NCBI RefSeq assembly: GCF_018271975.1
Contig: NZ_JAGUCN010000007.1
Location: forward strand, 1-64,000
Source: Carboxylicivirga mesophila
GTDB taxonomy: Bacteria; Bacteroidota; Bacteroidia; Bacteroidales; Marinilabiliaceae
Direction: 5' to 3'
DNA: 64,000 nucleotides
Of the stretch, positions 26,065-38,913 are shown piece by piece. The stretch's first letter is position 1; every line of letters starts with the position of its first letter. The notes beneath the pieces were generated by a model, which was not told the origin of the DNA, searched no databases, and saw nothing but the letters and a program-made list of their open reading frames with translations. The translations under genes and the position numbers were made by a program.

Positions 26065-28428
26065 ATGAGGCGAGTTGTTTTGTTAATATACATGGCTGTA
26101 ATGACTAGCGGCGTTATGGCACAGACAGTTGTTTTTTCTGATGATTTTGAATCATATGCTCTTAATGATGAGTTAGCAACACTTGGATATGTCTTTATTA
26201 AAAAGGCAGATTATCCAGGAACTATTAGCACCTCTGTTCAGAGCAACAATGGCAATCATTACGCTGCCTGTGTAGCCAGCGAAAACGGTCAGACCCTCAT
26301 GCAGCTGCGTAAGGAAGTTGATGTTACTGCAGGCAAACAATACAAGCTGAGCATTAAAACAACCAGTCCATTTAAACGTCATTTACGCGTTTATCAATCC
26401 GATGGCATCACATTATTAAATCAAGGTGAGGATTTTACGCCAACAGAAGAACAGAAGACGCAATGGATAGATCATGAGATGACATTTACAGCAGGAGCCG
26501 GTATGAATACGGTGTACGTCGGTGTCTTCCACAATTGGTCGGGCACGCTATTAGTGGATGAAATAAAAGTTGAGGAAGTAGCATTTACCGAGTTAAGCGA
26601 TTATTACATCAGTAGTTCAGAAGGTGACGATGCCAACGATGGCACCATAGATGCACCTTTCCAATCTTTAGAAAGAATTAGTCAGGCACCACTAAAGCCC
26701 GGTAATACCGTTAATTTTAAATGTGGGGATCGTTTCGATGGTCATTTTGTTGTAAATGGTTCAGGTACATTGGAAAATCCCATTACCATAACTTCATACG
26801 GAGAAGGTAATAAACCAATTATTACCGGGGAAGTAGGATCTGCAGCCGGTGGCGATTATCAGGAAGCTATTTTAGTGGAGAATCACGATAACCTTATTTT
26901 TGATGGTTTGGAGATTAATAATGAACGAACAGTCAACCGAACAGGCGTGGATGAAACCGATGCCTATGGTATTTATGTCTTAAATACCGGAGCAGAAATC
27001 ATGCGTAATTTTGTCTTCCGAAACATGACTTTCCAGAATGTATATGCGCCAAAGCCCATTTTACAAGGTGAGGGTGAAGATGCTTTTAATGGATTAGAGG
27101 TGGCTGCTGTTCGATTCTATACAGCCAAAAACACCGTTGCTGGTCAGGAAAAGAATATCCAGGACGTTCTGATGGAAGACTGTTATTTCACCGACTTACA
27201 GCGCTTAGGTGTTCATATGAAGCATGCTGGTGGAACCGACGGAATTGGTGATGAAATAATTAATCGAAATATGAACCTGGTCTTTCGTAATAATGAATTT
27301 CATTATACAGGTGGAACATGCATATTACCTACAAAAACATACAATTGCTTAATTGAGGACAACCTGTTTAATCACCCAGGTTCCGATGTTGATCCGCGCA
27401 TGCCTAACCGTGGCAGCTCGGTTTGGACCTGGCGTTGTTACAATACTGTTATTCAGCGTAACCGTTGCATTAGCACCAGAGGTTACCTTGATTCACACGG
27501 TATTCATATCGATCATGAAAACCACAACACCTTTGTACAGTACAACTATATGGAAGATTGTGAAGGTGGTTTTGTTGAGATTCTGGGCGGAAACGTTAAT
27601 GCTGTCTATCGTTTTAATGTGAGTGTGAACGATGGGTGGCGCGATAACCCCAATTGGAAGAACAGCAATCATACCATTTGGATTAATCAAAATGCACCAT
27701 CGGGCACACACTATTGCGACTATAGCTACATTTACAATAATACAGTTGTTATCGACCAACCATACGCAACTGCAATTGATGTGAATGCAAAAAACACGCA
27801 CATCTTTAATAATATATTCTACTCAAGTAATGGTTCGGGCATTGGCACCAAACAGATGGTCATGAATAATAATGGCACAGAGCTGTTTATGGCGAACAAT
27901 CTGTTCTTTGGAGGTGTGGCGCAAAACTTTATGAGTTTGGATGCTGCCCCAGTTACAGGTGACCCTTTATTCACAACGGAAGAAGACGAAGCTTCTGACA
28001 AATACCAGGTAAAATCTAATAGTCCTGCCATTAATGCCGGGGTCGCTAAACTAGGCCCGCCAATTCCCGGAGCTGGTGAAGGTATTTTTAAGGATATACC
28101 AGAATATCCTACAGTAGATTTTTATGGTAATCCTATCGATTTTAATAACGAAACACCAAACATAGGAGCCTGTAATGTAAAGGAAACAATATCGGATATT
28201 GGCGACTATGCCCATTTACCCAAATTAAATATCTCACCTAACCCATCTACTGGATTGGTGTTCATAAACGGGATTGAAAAGGAAAGTTGTGCAAGGGTAT
28301 TCGACTTAAGAGGAAGGAAAGTGTTGGAACAAAATGTGATAAAACAAATGAATGTCGGACACATTGATTCTGGCTTGTATGTGCTATTGCTTGACGGTTA
28401 TCAACCAATGAAATTAATGATTAAATAA
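26065..28428 (+). CDS. T9SS-secreted right-handed beta-helix protein with N-terminal CBM-like domain
   Basis: The 787-residue protein has a signal peptide (to about 20), a carbohydrate-binding-type beta-sandwich (22-175: DDFESYALND, TLLVDEIKVEE), a right-handed parallel beta-helix (about 180-690, opening YYISSSEGDDANDGT) and a T9SS sorting domain (LNISPNPSTG ... GLYVLLLDGY). The helix core holds WTWRCYNTVIQRN, then D.HGIHIDHEN, VQYNYMEDCEGGFVEI and YRFNVSVNDGWR; the same acidic signature appears at 42220-43860 and 55461-56963. It is secreted to or beyond the surface, so it is the best candidate for an initial polysaccharide depolymerase. The family could be a lyase or a hydrolase; no GH82, GH110 or GH141 match is claimed. 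Its own promoter and terminator make it monocistronic. Confidence 0.82.
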   Translation: MRRVVLLIYMAVMTSGVMAQTVVFSDDFESYALNDELATLGYVFIKKADYPGTISTSVQSNNGNHYAACVASENGQTLMQLRKEVDVTAGKQYKLSIKTTSPFKRHLRVYQSDGITLLNQGEDFTPTEEQKTQWIDHEMTFTAGAGMNTVYVGVFHNWSGTLLVDEIKVEEVAFTELSDYYISSSEGDDANDGTIDAPFQSLERISQAPLKPGNTVNFKCGDRFDGHFVVNGSGTLENPITITSYGEGNKPIITGEVGSAAGGDYQEAILVENHDNLIFDGLEINNERTVNRTGVDETDAYGIYVLNTGAEIMRNFVFRNMTFQNVYAPKPILQGEGEDAFNGLEVAAVRFYTAKNTVAGQEKNIQDVLMEDCYFTDLQRLGVHMKHAGGTDGIGDEIINRNMNLVFRNNEFHYTGGTCILPTKTYNCLIEDNLFNHPGSDVDPRMPNRGSSVWTWRCYNTVIQRNRCISTRGYLDSHGIHIDHENHNTFVQYNYMEDCEGGFVEILGGNVNAVYRFNVSVNDGWRDNPNWKNSNHTIWINQNAPSGTHYCDYSYIYNNTVVIDQPYATAIDVNAKNTHIFNNIFYSSNGSGIGTKQMVMNNNGTELFMANNLFFGGVAQNFMSLDAAPVTGDPLFTTEEDEASDKYQVKSNSPAINAGVAKLGPPIPGAGEGIFKDIPEYPTVDFYGNPIDFNNETPNIGACNVKETISDIGDYAHLPKLNISPNPSTGLVFINGIEKESCARVFDLRGRKVLEQNVIKQMNVGHIDSGLYVLLLDGYQPMKLMIK

Positions 28429-28453
28429 ATACTACACTACACCAATTTTTATG

Positions 28454-28479
28454 GGGAGGTCTAATGACTTCCCTTTTTT
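28454..28479 (+). terminator. Rho-independent terminator after the secreted beta-helix gene
   Basis: GGGAGGTC (28454-28461) and GACTTCCC (28466-28473) form an 8-bp stem with one G-T pair and a TAAT loop, followed by six T. Confidence 0.88.
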
Positions 28480-28562
28480 ACACCCAAGGCTTATGAATTT
28501 CCAAGTAAATGCATCCTGAGTTAATATGCCTTGGAGCTGGACCTGATAATTATTGCCCATTA

Positions 28563-28609
28563 TCAGATAATATTAGCGCTTTATTGCATTTGTTAATCAT
28601 GTATTTTTA
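28563..28609 (+). promoter_or_regulatory. Degenerate PUL operator plus promoter before the sulfatase at 28637
   Basis: TCAGATAA (28563-28570), five bases, GC, and TATTTTTA (28602-28609; seven of eight fit if the last base is ignored) at exactly 39 nt. It shows the same geometry as the strong sites but with two box mismatches. Confidence 0.45.
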
Positions 28610-28636
28610 CTTTTCATGTAAAGTGTAAAATTACAA

Positions 28637-30265
28637 ATGGATATGAATTTATTTCAAAGGTGTTTCTCCATAATAATATTAGCCTTGTTAATCGTTACAT
28701 GTAAACAGGCAGATACGGTATCATTAACAAAGCATCCAAATGTTATCCTAATCATGTGTGACGACCTGAACGACTACCAGGGCGCTTTTGGTGGTCATCC
28801 GCAAGCCCACACTCCCAATATTGATAAACTGGCAGCATCAGGTGTGCGCTTTATCAATGCTCAAACCAATATTGGCTTGTGTAACCCTTCACGCAATAGC
28901 TTATTTACAGGTGTCTATCCACATCAATCACGTAATTTTGGCTTAGATACTAAATCGACCAAACAGCTATTTAAGAATAATAAAACCATCATGGAGCAAT
29001 TCTCAGAAAAGGGCTATTACGTCATGGGGAGCGGTAAACTATTGCATTCCAATCAAAAACATCTTTGGGATGAGTGGGGTGTTCAAATTAATAATTATGG
29101 CCCTTTCGCTTATGATGGCGAGAAACAGGTCGGTCATCCATCGGTTCCGCAACCATTCCGCAGCATTGGTGATATCGATGGTTCTTATGCACCGTTATCT
29201 GATATACCCAAGTTTAAAGACGATGAAGTAAAAGGGGAGAACGTAGGATGGACTTATTCCGGTAAAGACGGAAAAGTGTTTAACTACATTGATGAAACAA
29301 ACCGTGACTTATTGCCTGATGAACTGCATGCACAATGGGCGGCCAAACGAATCAAAGAAATGGATGTGCAAGAAAATGATCAGCCTTTTTTCATGGGAAT
29401 TGGTTTTGTTCGTCCCCACACACCACTATATGCGCCCAAGCGCTTCTTCGACATGTTCCCCATTGAAGAGCTGAAATTGCCGGTTATTAAAGAAGGTGAT
29501 GCAGATGATACCTATTACAAATGCAATTATCCGGTTGAAAGAACCAAGGATGATAAGTGGTATACCAACACTTCAAAAGGGCAGGTGTACTCAAAGATGC
29601 TTACTCAGTCGTACGGTAATAATGAGGAGGAAGGCTTAAAACACTTTCTGCAGGCTTACCTGGCATGTGTTGCCTTTGTTGATGAGCAGGTAGGCGTTGT
29701 TCTGGATGCTTTGAACGATAGTCAGTTTGCTAAAAATACGATTGTTGTTTTAACCAGTGATCATGGCTGGCAGATGGGGCAAAAGCAATACTTGTTTAAG
29801 AACTCACCATGGGAAAACAGCACCCGTATTCCTCTGGTTGTGAATATGCCAGGAGTTAAACCAGGAACATTAGTGGAACAACCTGTTTCATTGGTCGATA
29901 TTTACCCGAGCTTGATTGATATTTGTAATCTGGGCAATCACAATAGAAAGAATGAAGAGGGTCTGCCATTGGGTGGATATAGTTTTAAGGCTTTGTTAAA
30001 TGATCCAACTTCTGATGATTGGAATGGACCGAAAGGTGCACTCACGGCCATTGCTACCGATGTTGTTGATTACAACATAGAGGCACAAACATTTACTTAT
30101 CGTACCCAAGAGTTTCGGTATATTACTTATCCTGATGGTTCAGAGGAATTGTATGATTTAAATAATGATCCGTTTGAATGGCATAATCTGGCAAACGATC
30201 CAGCATATGCACCATCATTGAGCGAACTAAAAAAGCAAGTGAATGAGATTATCAATGGCCGGTAG
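28637..30265 (+). CDS. S1 sulfatase, iduronate-2-sulfatase-like group (lipoprotein)
   Basis: A 542-residue sulfatase with probable lipid Cys22 (IVTC), metal motif MCDDLNDYQG, FGly site CNPSR (Cys82), GKLLHS in place of GKWH, second metal site TSDHGWQMGQK. It is the paralogue of 22947-24485, sharing long blocks such as HFLQAYLACVAFVDEQ, but carries an extra loop around 190-225 and another near 300. The start could also be the ATG two codons later. It is transcribed alone between the terminator at 28454 and the promoter region before 30689. Role: periplasmic desulfation; the position is unknown. Confidence 0.92.
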   Translation: MDMNLFQRCFSIIILALLIVTCKQADTVSLTKHPNVILIMCDDLNDYQGAFGGHPQAHTPNIDKLAASGVRFINAQTNIGLCNPSRNSLFTGVYPHQSRNFGLDTKSTKQLFKNNKTIMEQFSEKGYYVMGSGKLLHSNQKHLWDEWGVQINNYGPFAYDGEKQVGHPSVPQPFRSIGDIDGSYAPLSDIPKFKDDEVKGENVGWTYSGKDGKVFNYIDETNRDLLPDELHAQWAAKRIKEMDVQENDQPFFMGIGFVRPHTPLYAPKRFFDMFPIEELKLPVIKEGDADDTYYKCNYPVERTKDDKWYTNTSKGQVYSKMLTQSYGNNEEEGLKHFLQAYLACVAFVDEQVGVVLDALNDSQFAKNTIVVLTSDHGWQMGQKQYLFKNSPWENSTRIPLVVNMPGVKPGTLVEQPVSLVDIYPSLIDICNLGNHNRKNEEGLPLGGYSFKALLNDPTSDDWNGPKGALTAIATDVVDYNIEAQTFTYRTQEFRYITYPDGSEELYDLNNDPFEWHNLANDPAYAPSLSELKKQVNEIINGR

Positions 30266-30688
30266 ATAAATCAACCATCATGTACGAGTGTATTGTTCTT
30301 TGGGAAACACGAAGATGAAGCACATGGAATGACCAACTAACAAAAAAAGTATTGGATAAAAAACTACCATCCTTTATTTCTAAATCAAAACCTATGAGGT
30401 AGCTAATAATAAAAGTAATATACCGTCATTGCATCTTGATGAGCATATTAATGACTATTTCCTGTAGACTTTTAACTTTTTATATGTATCAGGTAATCAG
30501 GATTCTGTACTTTATGAGTGCATGATAATGCACTTATTGGTAAAAATGAAAAAACACAGAATTAAGCAAAAATGTGCTATTCTTTGGATAAAATAGGCAC
30601 CTCTTTTTCCTATAAAAACTACATCTTGCCATTGCATATTTAGGCGTGCATTAAGCATTTAATACTCATTGAAAAATCAATCATATAG
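30266..30688. other. Non-coding stretch with PUL operator-like sites
   Basis: No gene is visible. TTGGATAA occurs at 30352 without a matching -7 element and at 30584 with an imperfect one. Otherwise it is AT-rich leader sequence of the LacZ-type gene. Confidence 0.55.
30576..30628 (+). promoter_or_regulatory. Putative operator plus promoter of the LacZ-type gene
   Basis: GCTATTCT directly before TTGGATAA (30584-30591), GC five bases later, and TACATCTTG at 30620-30628 as an imperfect -7 element, two to three bases closer than at the strong sites. The box lies 105 nt before the ATG. Confidence 0.5.
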
Positions 30689-33814
<3,126 letters not shown>

Positions 33815-33858
33815 TCATATTTAATAAAGATAGTTAGAGTACCTTTTTTCATATATTT

Positions 33859-33866
33859 TAGATTTG
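33859..33866 (+). promoter_or_regulatory. -7 promoter element before the A2-B-C2 sulfatase operon
   Basis: TAGATTTG is a perfect TAnnTTTG element 71 nt before the ATG at 33937. At 39 nt upstream there is only TTTAATAA (33820-33827), six of eight matches to the PUL box and AT-rich, so box assignment is doubtful. Confidence 0.5.
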
Positions 33867-33870
33867 TATT

Positions 33871-33910
33871 AAGTATAAATAACCATTATAAGGAGTGGTT
33901 ATTTATACTT
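33871..33910. repeat. Perfect 15-bp inverted repeat in the leader of the A2-B-C2 operon
   Basis: AAGTATAAATAACCA (33871-33885) and TGGTTATTTATACTT (33896-33910) are perfect reverse complements around the loop TTATAAGGAG. It sits just after the -7 element, so it would form at the very 5' end of the mRNA; it could alternatively end the upstream LacZ-type transcript, although no clean T-run follows. Confidence 0.75.
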
Positions 33911-33936
33911 TTACATTTAACCCAAAACACCACCAG

Positions 33937-35847
33937 ATGCTATTAAAAAGTTCTTTGCCTTTAATGCTCATAATGCTTTTTGGGATGTTTACATCATGCC
34001 AGACTAAGCCATTAGAACAACCCAATATCCTTTGGATAACCATTGAAGATACTTCGCCACATTTTATCGGCTGTTATGGTAATGATGATGCCCGAACACC
34101 AGTTATTGATCATCTGGCCATGGATGGTGTTCGTTTTAACAATGCCTTTTCAACCGGAACCGTTTGTTCGCCAAGCCGCACGGCCATCATTACAGGCGTG
34201 AAAACTTACAAAACAGGAACTGGAAATCATCGCAGTGCTATTGCGGTACCAAATTATATGAAAGGTTTTCCATACTACCTTCAACAACAAGGGTATTATA
34301 CTTCCAACAATAAAAAGACTGATTATAATGTAGGCGACGAAAAAGCCTATACCGCTGAAGCCTGGCACGAGAGTGCTGATACAGCAGGTTGGTGGAACAG
34401 GGCAGAGGGGCAACCATTCTTTGCAGTCTTCAATTTTATGGATTCACACCAGTCGCGCACCATGACGCATACTTATTCTTGGTATAAGAAACAGGTACTA
34501 AATGAGTTGGCTGCTGAAGAACGTATAGGTGAGAATGACTTTGATATGCCTCCATTTTATAACGATACGCCTGCTATGCGTAAGCAGTTTGCCCGGGTTT
34601 ATAACTCCCTCAAGCTGACTGATAATAAAATTGGCGCCTTATTGCAACGATTGGAAGCTGATGGATTAAAGGAAAATACCATTATCATTTTCTATGCCGA
34701 TCATGGTGAAGGTATTCCACGAGGTAAAACCAATGGTATCAACCTGGGCTATCGGGTGCCGTTTATTATTTGGTTTCCTGAAAAATATAAACATTTATCT
34801 CCCTGGGGAACCAATGGTGTGGTTACCGATGAGTTGGTTAGTTTTGAAGATTTAGCACCAACTGTTATTAGTTTGGCGGGTGGTGAAATTCCTGAGCACA
34901 TGACAGGTCGTATTATGATGGGCGATAATCGATCTAAAAGAGCCGAATATTTGGTGTTGTCGTCCGATAGAGCGGATAATGGCATTGACCTGGTTCGAAC
35001 AGTAACCAATGGAAAGTACATTTATTCGCGTAATTTTATGCCTTTTATCCCTGAAGCCAGGTACATACGTTACATGGAGATAAGCGATATCAAGCAGCAG
35101 ATGCGTCGCGATTATGAACAAAATCTGCTTAATCCTGTACAAAAACGACTGTTTGAAGCACGTCCTGCCGAGTATCTTTACAACATTGAAGATGATGTGT
35201 GGGAGTTGAACAATCTGGTTGACGATGAAAAGCATCAGGAGTTACTCAATGAGATGAGACAACTGCTTAAACAGGAAATGCTGGATGCAAAAGATGTGAT
35301 GCTGTTGCCCGAATATGAGCTGGAGATTCTTGCTCAAGAACAGGCTCCTTACGAATATCGATTAAGTGATAGTTATGCCATCAATGATATTTTGGCGAGT
35401 GCCTGGTTATCCGGCGATAGAAGCAAAGAAGCAGCAACAAAGCAAGTGCAGAATTTATCACATCCTGATAAAATTGTTCGTTATTGGGCGGCAGTAGGTT
35501 TGCGGTCTCAATCAAAAGAACAATTGCAGCCTTTTGAAAAAGAGATAAAACAAGCGATGTCTGATGAATATGCACCGGTGGCCATTACAGCTGCAGCCAT
35601 GGCTTATAATCAGTTTGATAGTAGTGAAGCACAATCAGTATTAAAGAGCTATTTGCTTCACGAAAATGATATGCTGGCCTTATTGACGATTCATTACTTA
35701 ATGTATGTGGATAATAAGCAGCCTTTTGCAGAAACAGTAAGAGCTTCGCGCGAGATGAAAGGCAGAACCTATAATCCTAAGGCAGCCGCTGTTGATTTTT
35801 TAGGTAGTTTAGGTTTAGTTCCTAATAATCCATCGTACCGTCAATAA
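33937..35847 (+). CDS. S1 sulfatase A2 with C-terminal HEAT-like region (lipoprotein)
   Basis: The ATG at 33937 is chosen over a GTG at 33895 that lies in the leader hairpin; this gives 636 residues, the same length as A1 (2811-4721), with FGly Cys77 at the same position. It has probable lipid Cys21 (FTSC), the unusual ITIEDTSPHF metal motif, CSPSR, YADHGEG and the HEAT-like C-terminus. DNA identity to A1 is patchy: the stretch around 34557-34800 is nearly identical to 3433-3676, whereas the first 300 bases differ at many silent sites. It is first in a three-sulfatase operon, 15 nt before B. Substrate position is unknown. Confidence 0.93.
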   Translation: MLLKSSLPLMLIMLFGMFTSCQTKPLEQPNILWITIEDTSPHFIGCYGNDDARTPVIDHLAMDGVRFNNAFSTGTVCSPSRTAIITGVKTYKTGTGNHRSAIAVPNYMKGFPYYLQQQGYYTSNNKKTDYNVGDEKAYTAEAWHESADTAGWWNRAEGQPFFAVFNFMDSHQSRTMTHTYSWYKKQVLNELAAEERIGENDFDMPPFYNDTPAMRKQFARVYNSLKLTDNKIGALLQRLEADGLKENTIIIFYADHGEGIPRGKTNGINLGYRVPFIIWFPEKYKHLSPWGTNGVVTDELVSFEDLAPTVISLAGGEIPEHMTGRIMMGDNRSKRAEYLVLSSDRADNGIDLVRTVTNGKYIYSRNFMPFIPEARYIRYMEISDIKQQMRRDYEQNLLNPVQKRLFEARPAEYLYNIEDDVWELNNLVDDEKHQELLNEMRQLLKQEMLDAKDVMLLPEYELEILAQEQAPYEYRLSDSYAINDILASAWLSGDRSKEAATKQVQNLSHPDKIVRYWAAVGLRSQSKEQLQPFEKEIKQAMSDEYAPVAITAAAMAYNQFDSSEAQSVLKSYLLHENDMLALLTIHYLMYVDNKQPFAETVRASREMKGRTYNPKAAAVDFLGSLGLVPNNPSYRQ

Positions 35848-35862
35848 ATTAAATTGGTATTT

Positions 35863-37302
35863 ATGAAGCTGGTTCCATTATTAATAATCATCACATTTGC
35901 AACCTCAATTGGCTGTCAGTCATATGCGAAAACGAAGAAAAGGGAAATCGACAAACCCAATATTCTCTATATTATTCTCGACGATTTAGGATATGGCGAT
36001 GTGGGCTTTAATGGTCAGGATAAGATATTAACGCCGCGCATCGATCAGCTAGCAAAGGAAGGCATCGTCTTTACCAATCATTATGCCGGTGCCCCTGTTT
36101 GTGGGCCTTCACGTGCTGTACTGATGACCGGTAAACATTTGGGCCATTGCACTGTCCGTGGCAATCCACGTTGGTCCTTATCTGGAAATCCCGTTGATAT
36201 CGATTTGTCGGATGTAACCATTGCCGAGGAGTTAAAGAGAGCTGGTTACGCAACAGCAATTATCGGCAAATGGGGGCTGGCCGAGAACTTAAGTCATGGC
36301 AGACCAAACCAGCAAGGATTTGATTATTTCTATGGGTTTAATCGTCATCTGCCTGCACATCATTATTATCCCGACCAAGTCTATCGTAACGAAGAGTTAA
36401 TAAGCATTGAGGGCAATGTTACGGTCGAAAAGAAAGGGCAGTACATTACCGATTTATTTACTCAGGAAGCCAAACAGTATATTCGTCAGGTCGCTAAACA
36501 GGAACAACCATTTTATCTGCATCTGGCCTATACAACCCCTCACTATGAGTTGACGATTCCAGCAGAACGCAAAGCGTTGTATCAGGATAAAGACTGGCCT
36601 CTGCGCGAAATGAAAGCAGGACATTACCTGAATGATAAAAATGGTCATGTTACCTATGCATCCATGGTGAGTGATGTCGATCGTCAGATTGGTGAAGTAT
36701 TGGATGTATTGGATGAATTAAAGATTGCTGAGAATACATTGGTGGTTTTTACCAGTGATAACGGACACGAATACGACCTTTTAACGGATGAGTTTTTTAA
36801 CTCAAATGGGGATGGCAGAGGACGAAAGCGCGATTTATACGAAGGAGGCATTAAAGTGCCGTTTGCAGCCCGTTGGCCAAAGCACATTGCGCCAAACACA
36901 ACTTCGAGCCATGTGAGTGCCTTTTGGGATTTTTTGCCAACGGTATGCGAAATTACCGGTCTGGAACCTAGTGATAAGAGTATTGATGGTCTATCGTTTT
37001 TGCCAGCTTTAACAGGTAACGCTAAAGAGCAAGAGCAACACAATTATTTGTATTGGGAGTTTAACGAAAGCAAAGGACCGGTACAGGCGCTTAGAAAAGG
37101 TGATTGGAAACTGCTTCGTTTTGTAGCTCAAAACAAGGTGGAATTGTATAAAATCACAACTGATATGTCTGAAATACAAAACGTAGCTGAACAATACCCG
37201 GCTAAGTGCAAGGAGCTACTGGTTATATTGAAAGAGGCGCGTACAACCCATCCTCAATTTCCATTAACAAAACGTTCCAATCCATACAAAAAGAAGAAAT
37301 AG
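35863..37302 (+). CDS. S1 sulfatase B (lipoprotein)
   Basis: The ATG at 35863 is preferred over a TTG at 35854. The 479-residue protein has signal MKLVPLLIIITFA with Cys18 (SIGC), metal motif ILDDLGYGDVG, FGly site CGPSR (Cys80) followed by AVLMTG and a TVRGNPRW block, GKWGLA where most have GKWHLG, second metal site TSDNGHE, and RDLYEGGIKVP. It is the intact version of the remnant at 921-1313 and also relates to 58897-60336 (shared CxPSRAVLMTG, RGN, RDLYEGGI). In GKWG the His usually seen at this position is replaced by Gly, which may alter sulfate or sugar contact. It lies between A2 and C2. Confidence 0.92.
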   Translation: MKLVPLLIIITFATSIGCQSYAKTKKREIDKPNILYIILDDLGYGDVGFNGQDKILTPRIDQLAKEGIVFTNHYAGAPVCGPSRAVLMTGKHLGHCTVRGNPRWSLSGNPVDIDLSDVTIAEELKRAGYATAIIGKWGLAENLSHGRPNQQGFDYFYGFNRHLPAHHYYPDQVYRNEELISIEGNVTVEKKGQYITDLFTQEAKQYIRQVAKQEQPFYLHLAYTTPHYELTIPAERKALYQDKDWPLREMKAGHYLNDKNGHVTYASMVSDVDRQIGEVLDVLDELKIAENTLVVFTSDNGHEYDLLTDEFFNSNGDGRGRKRDLYEGGIKVPFAARWPKHIAPNTTSSHVSAFWDFLPTVCEITGLEPSDKSIDGLSFLPALTGNAKEQEQHNYLYWEFNESKGPVQALRKGDWKLLRFVAQNKVELYKITTDMSEIQNVAEQYPAKCKELLVILKEARTTHPQFPLTKRSNPYKKKK

Positions 37303-37345
37303 ATTAAGAAAACAGTGAAACATAAGCTAATATAAATTATAAGTG

Positions 37346-38896
37346 ATGATAAGAACAAAACTAGCAAGCTTGTTCATGGTGCTAACCATATTTTTTACAG
37401 CTTGTCAACCAGAAAAAAAAGCAACAAAAAGTGAATCTCCAAAACCAAATATTGTGGTTGTTTACCTCGATGATCTGGGTTACGGCGATTTAAGTTCATA
37501 TGGTGCTACAGAATTGCAAACGCCTAACATTGATGCTTTGGCAAACGGAGGAGTTAAGTTCACCAATGGTTATGCATCGTCGGCCACATGTACGCCAAGT
37601 CGCTACGCTTTGTTAACGGGTGTTTACCCATGGAAAAATAAAAATGCAAAGATACTACCCGGTACAGCTCCTTTAATTATTGATACGGCACAGGTTACTT
37701 TGCCTAAAATGCTAAAGACACAAGGTTACCGAACAGCACTGGTTGGAAAGTGGCACTTAGGTTTGGGCACAGGTCATGTTAACTGGAACGAAGCCGTATC
37801 ACCAGGTCCAAACGAAGTAGGTTTCGATTATGCCTATTATATGGCAGCCACACAGGATCGTGTGCCAACTGTCTATCTTGAAAATGGCATGGTTGAAGGA
37901 CTGGATCCCAATGATCCGATTGAAGTGGATTACAATAACAACTTTGAAGGTCAGCCAACAGGCAAGGACAATCCGGAGCTATGCGACATGATGTGGCACC
38001 ATGGGCACAATGCAACCATTGTGAATGGGGTACCGCGCATTGGCTATATGAAAGGGGGCGAAGCAGCCAAGTGGAGCGATATTGATATGGCCGACCATTT
38101 TCTGGATAAAGCGCAGGACTATGTGAAGACGCATAAGGACCAACCGTTCTTCTTATACTATGCCATGCAACAACCGCATGTGCCACGTACGCCTCACCCT
38201 CGATTCGAAGGCAAATCAGGCATGGGACCTCGTGGCGATGTCATCCTGGAGGCTGATTGGTGTATCGGTGAGTTCATGAAAACACTTAAAGAAGAAGGCA
38301 TCCTTGAAAATACATTAATCGTGTTCTCAAGTGATAACGGCCCAGTACTAAACGATGGTTATTACGACGACGCGGTTGAGAAACTAGGTAAGCACACTCC
38401 GGCCGGTCCATTACGTGGCGGCAAATACAGCCTGTTTGAAGCTGGTACACGTGTACCATTTATTACATATTGGAAAGGTACCATTCAGCCAGGTGTATCA
38501 GACGCCTTAGTTTGCCAGATGGATTTATTGGCCTCATTGGCTAAGTTAACCGGAACTGAGGAAACAAGTACCGATAGTGAAGAGCTAATGGATGTGTTGA
38601 TGGGCAAAAGTGCTGATGGCCGTGAAGAATTAGTGATTGAAGCCACCACCCGCACCGCATTGCGAAAAGGTGACTGGTTAATGATCCCGCCATACAAAGG
38701 AGCTAAAAAGAATAATCATGTGAATATTGAGTTGGGTAACGACGAAGTGTTCCAGCTGTATAATTTGAAGGAGGATATCGGTCAGCAAAATAATGTGGCT
38801 GATAGTAACCCGGAAAAATTAGCTGAAATGGTAGATGCCTTTAAAGCTATACGTGGCGAAAACTACTCTAAGACCCAGAAGTTAGAGTTGAAGTAA
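37346..38896 (+). CDS. S1 sulfatase C2 (arylsulfatase A-like lipoprotein)
   Basis: The ATG at 37346 is preferred over the adjacent GTG at 37343, giving 516 residues. The signal ends FFTAC (lipid Cys20), then YLDDLGYGD, FGly site CTPSR (Cys82), GKWHLG, and SSDNGP. It is nearly identical in protein to C1 (4755-6302), including long unbroken blocks in the middle and C-terminal parts; the N-terminal signal regions differ. It is last in the A2-B-C2 operon, closed by a perfect hairpin at 38914. Two such close copies may have the same activity with different expression, or reflect recent duplication. Confidence 0.93.
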   Translation: MIRTKLASLFMVLTIFFTACQPEKKATKSESPKPNIVVVYLDDLGYGDLSSYGATELQTPNIDALANGGVKFTNGYASSATCTPSRYALLTGVYPWKNKNAKILPGTAPLIIDTAQVTLPKMLKTQGYRTALVGKWHLGLGTGHVNWNEAVSPGPNEVGFDYAYYMAATQDRVPTVYLENGMVEGLDPNDPIEVDYNNNFEGQPTGKDNPELCDMMWHHGHNATIVNGVPRIGYMKGGEAAKWSDIDMADHFLDKAQDYVKTHKDQPFFLYYAMQQPHVPRTPHPRFEGKSGMGPRGDVILEADWCIGEFMKTLKEEGILENTLIVFSSDNGPVLNDGYYDDAVEKLGKHTPAGPLRGGKYSLFEAGTRVPFITYWKGTIQPGVSDALVCQMDLLASLAKLTGTEETSTDSEELMDVLMGKSADGREELVIEATTRTALRKGDWLMIPPYKGAKKNNHVNIELGNDEVFQLYNLKEDIGQQNNVADSNPEKLAEMVDAFKAIRGENYSKTQKLELK

Positions 38897-38913
38897 GCGA
38901 CAATTAGTTTAAT

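Noticed and set aside
26065-28428. Assignment to GH82 iota-carrageenase, GH110 or GH141
   Set aside because: All are beta-helix families, but I see no family-specific motif that would support one of them by eye.
30352-30398. A further PUL operator (TTGGATAA at 30352)
   Set aside because: No TAnnTTTG element at 39 nt (CCTATGAG there), flanks do not match, and there is no gene start within 300 nt.
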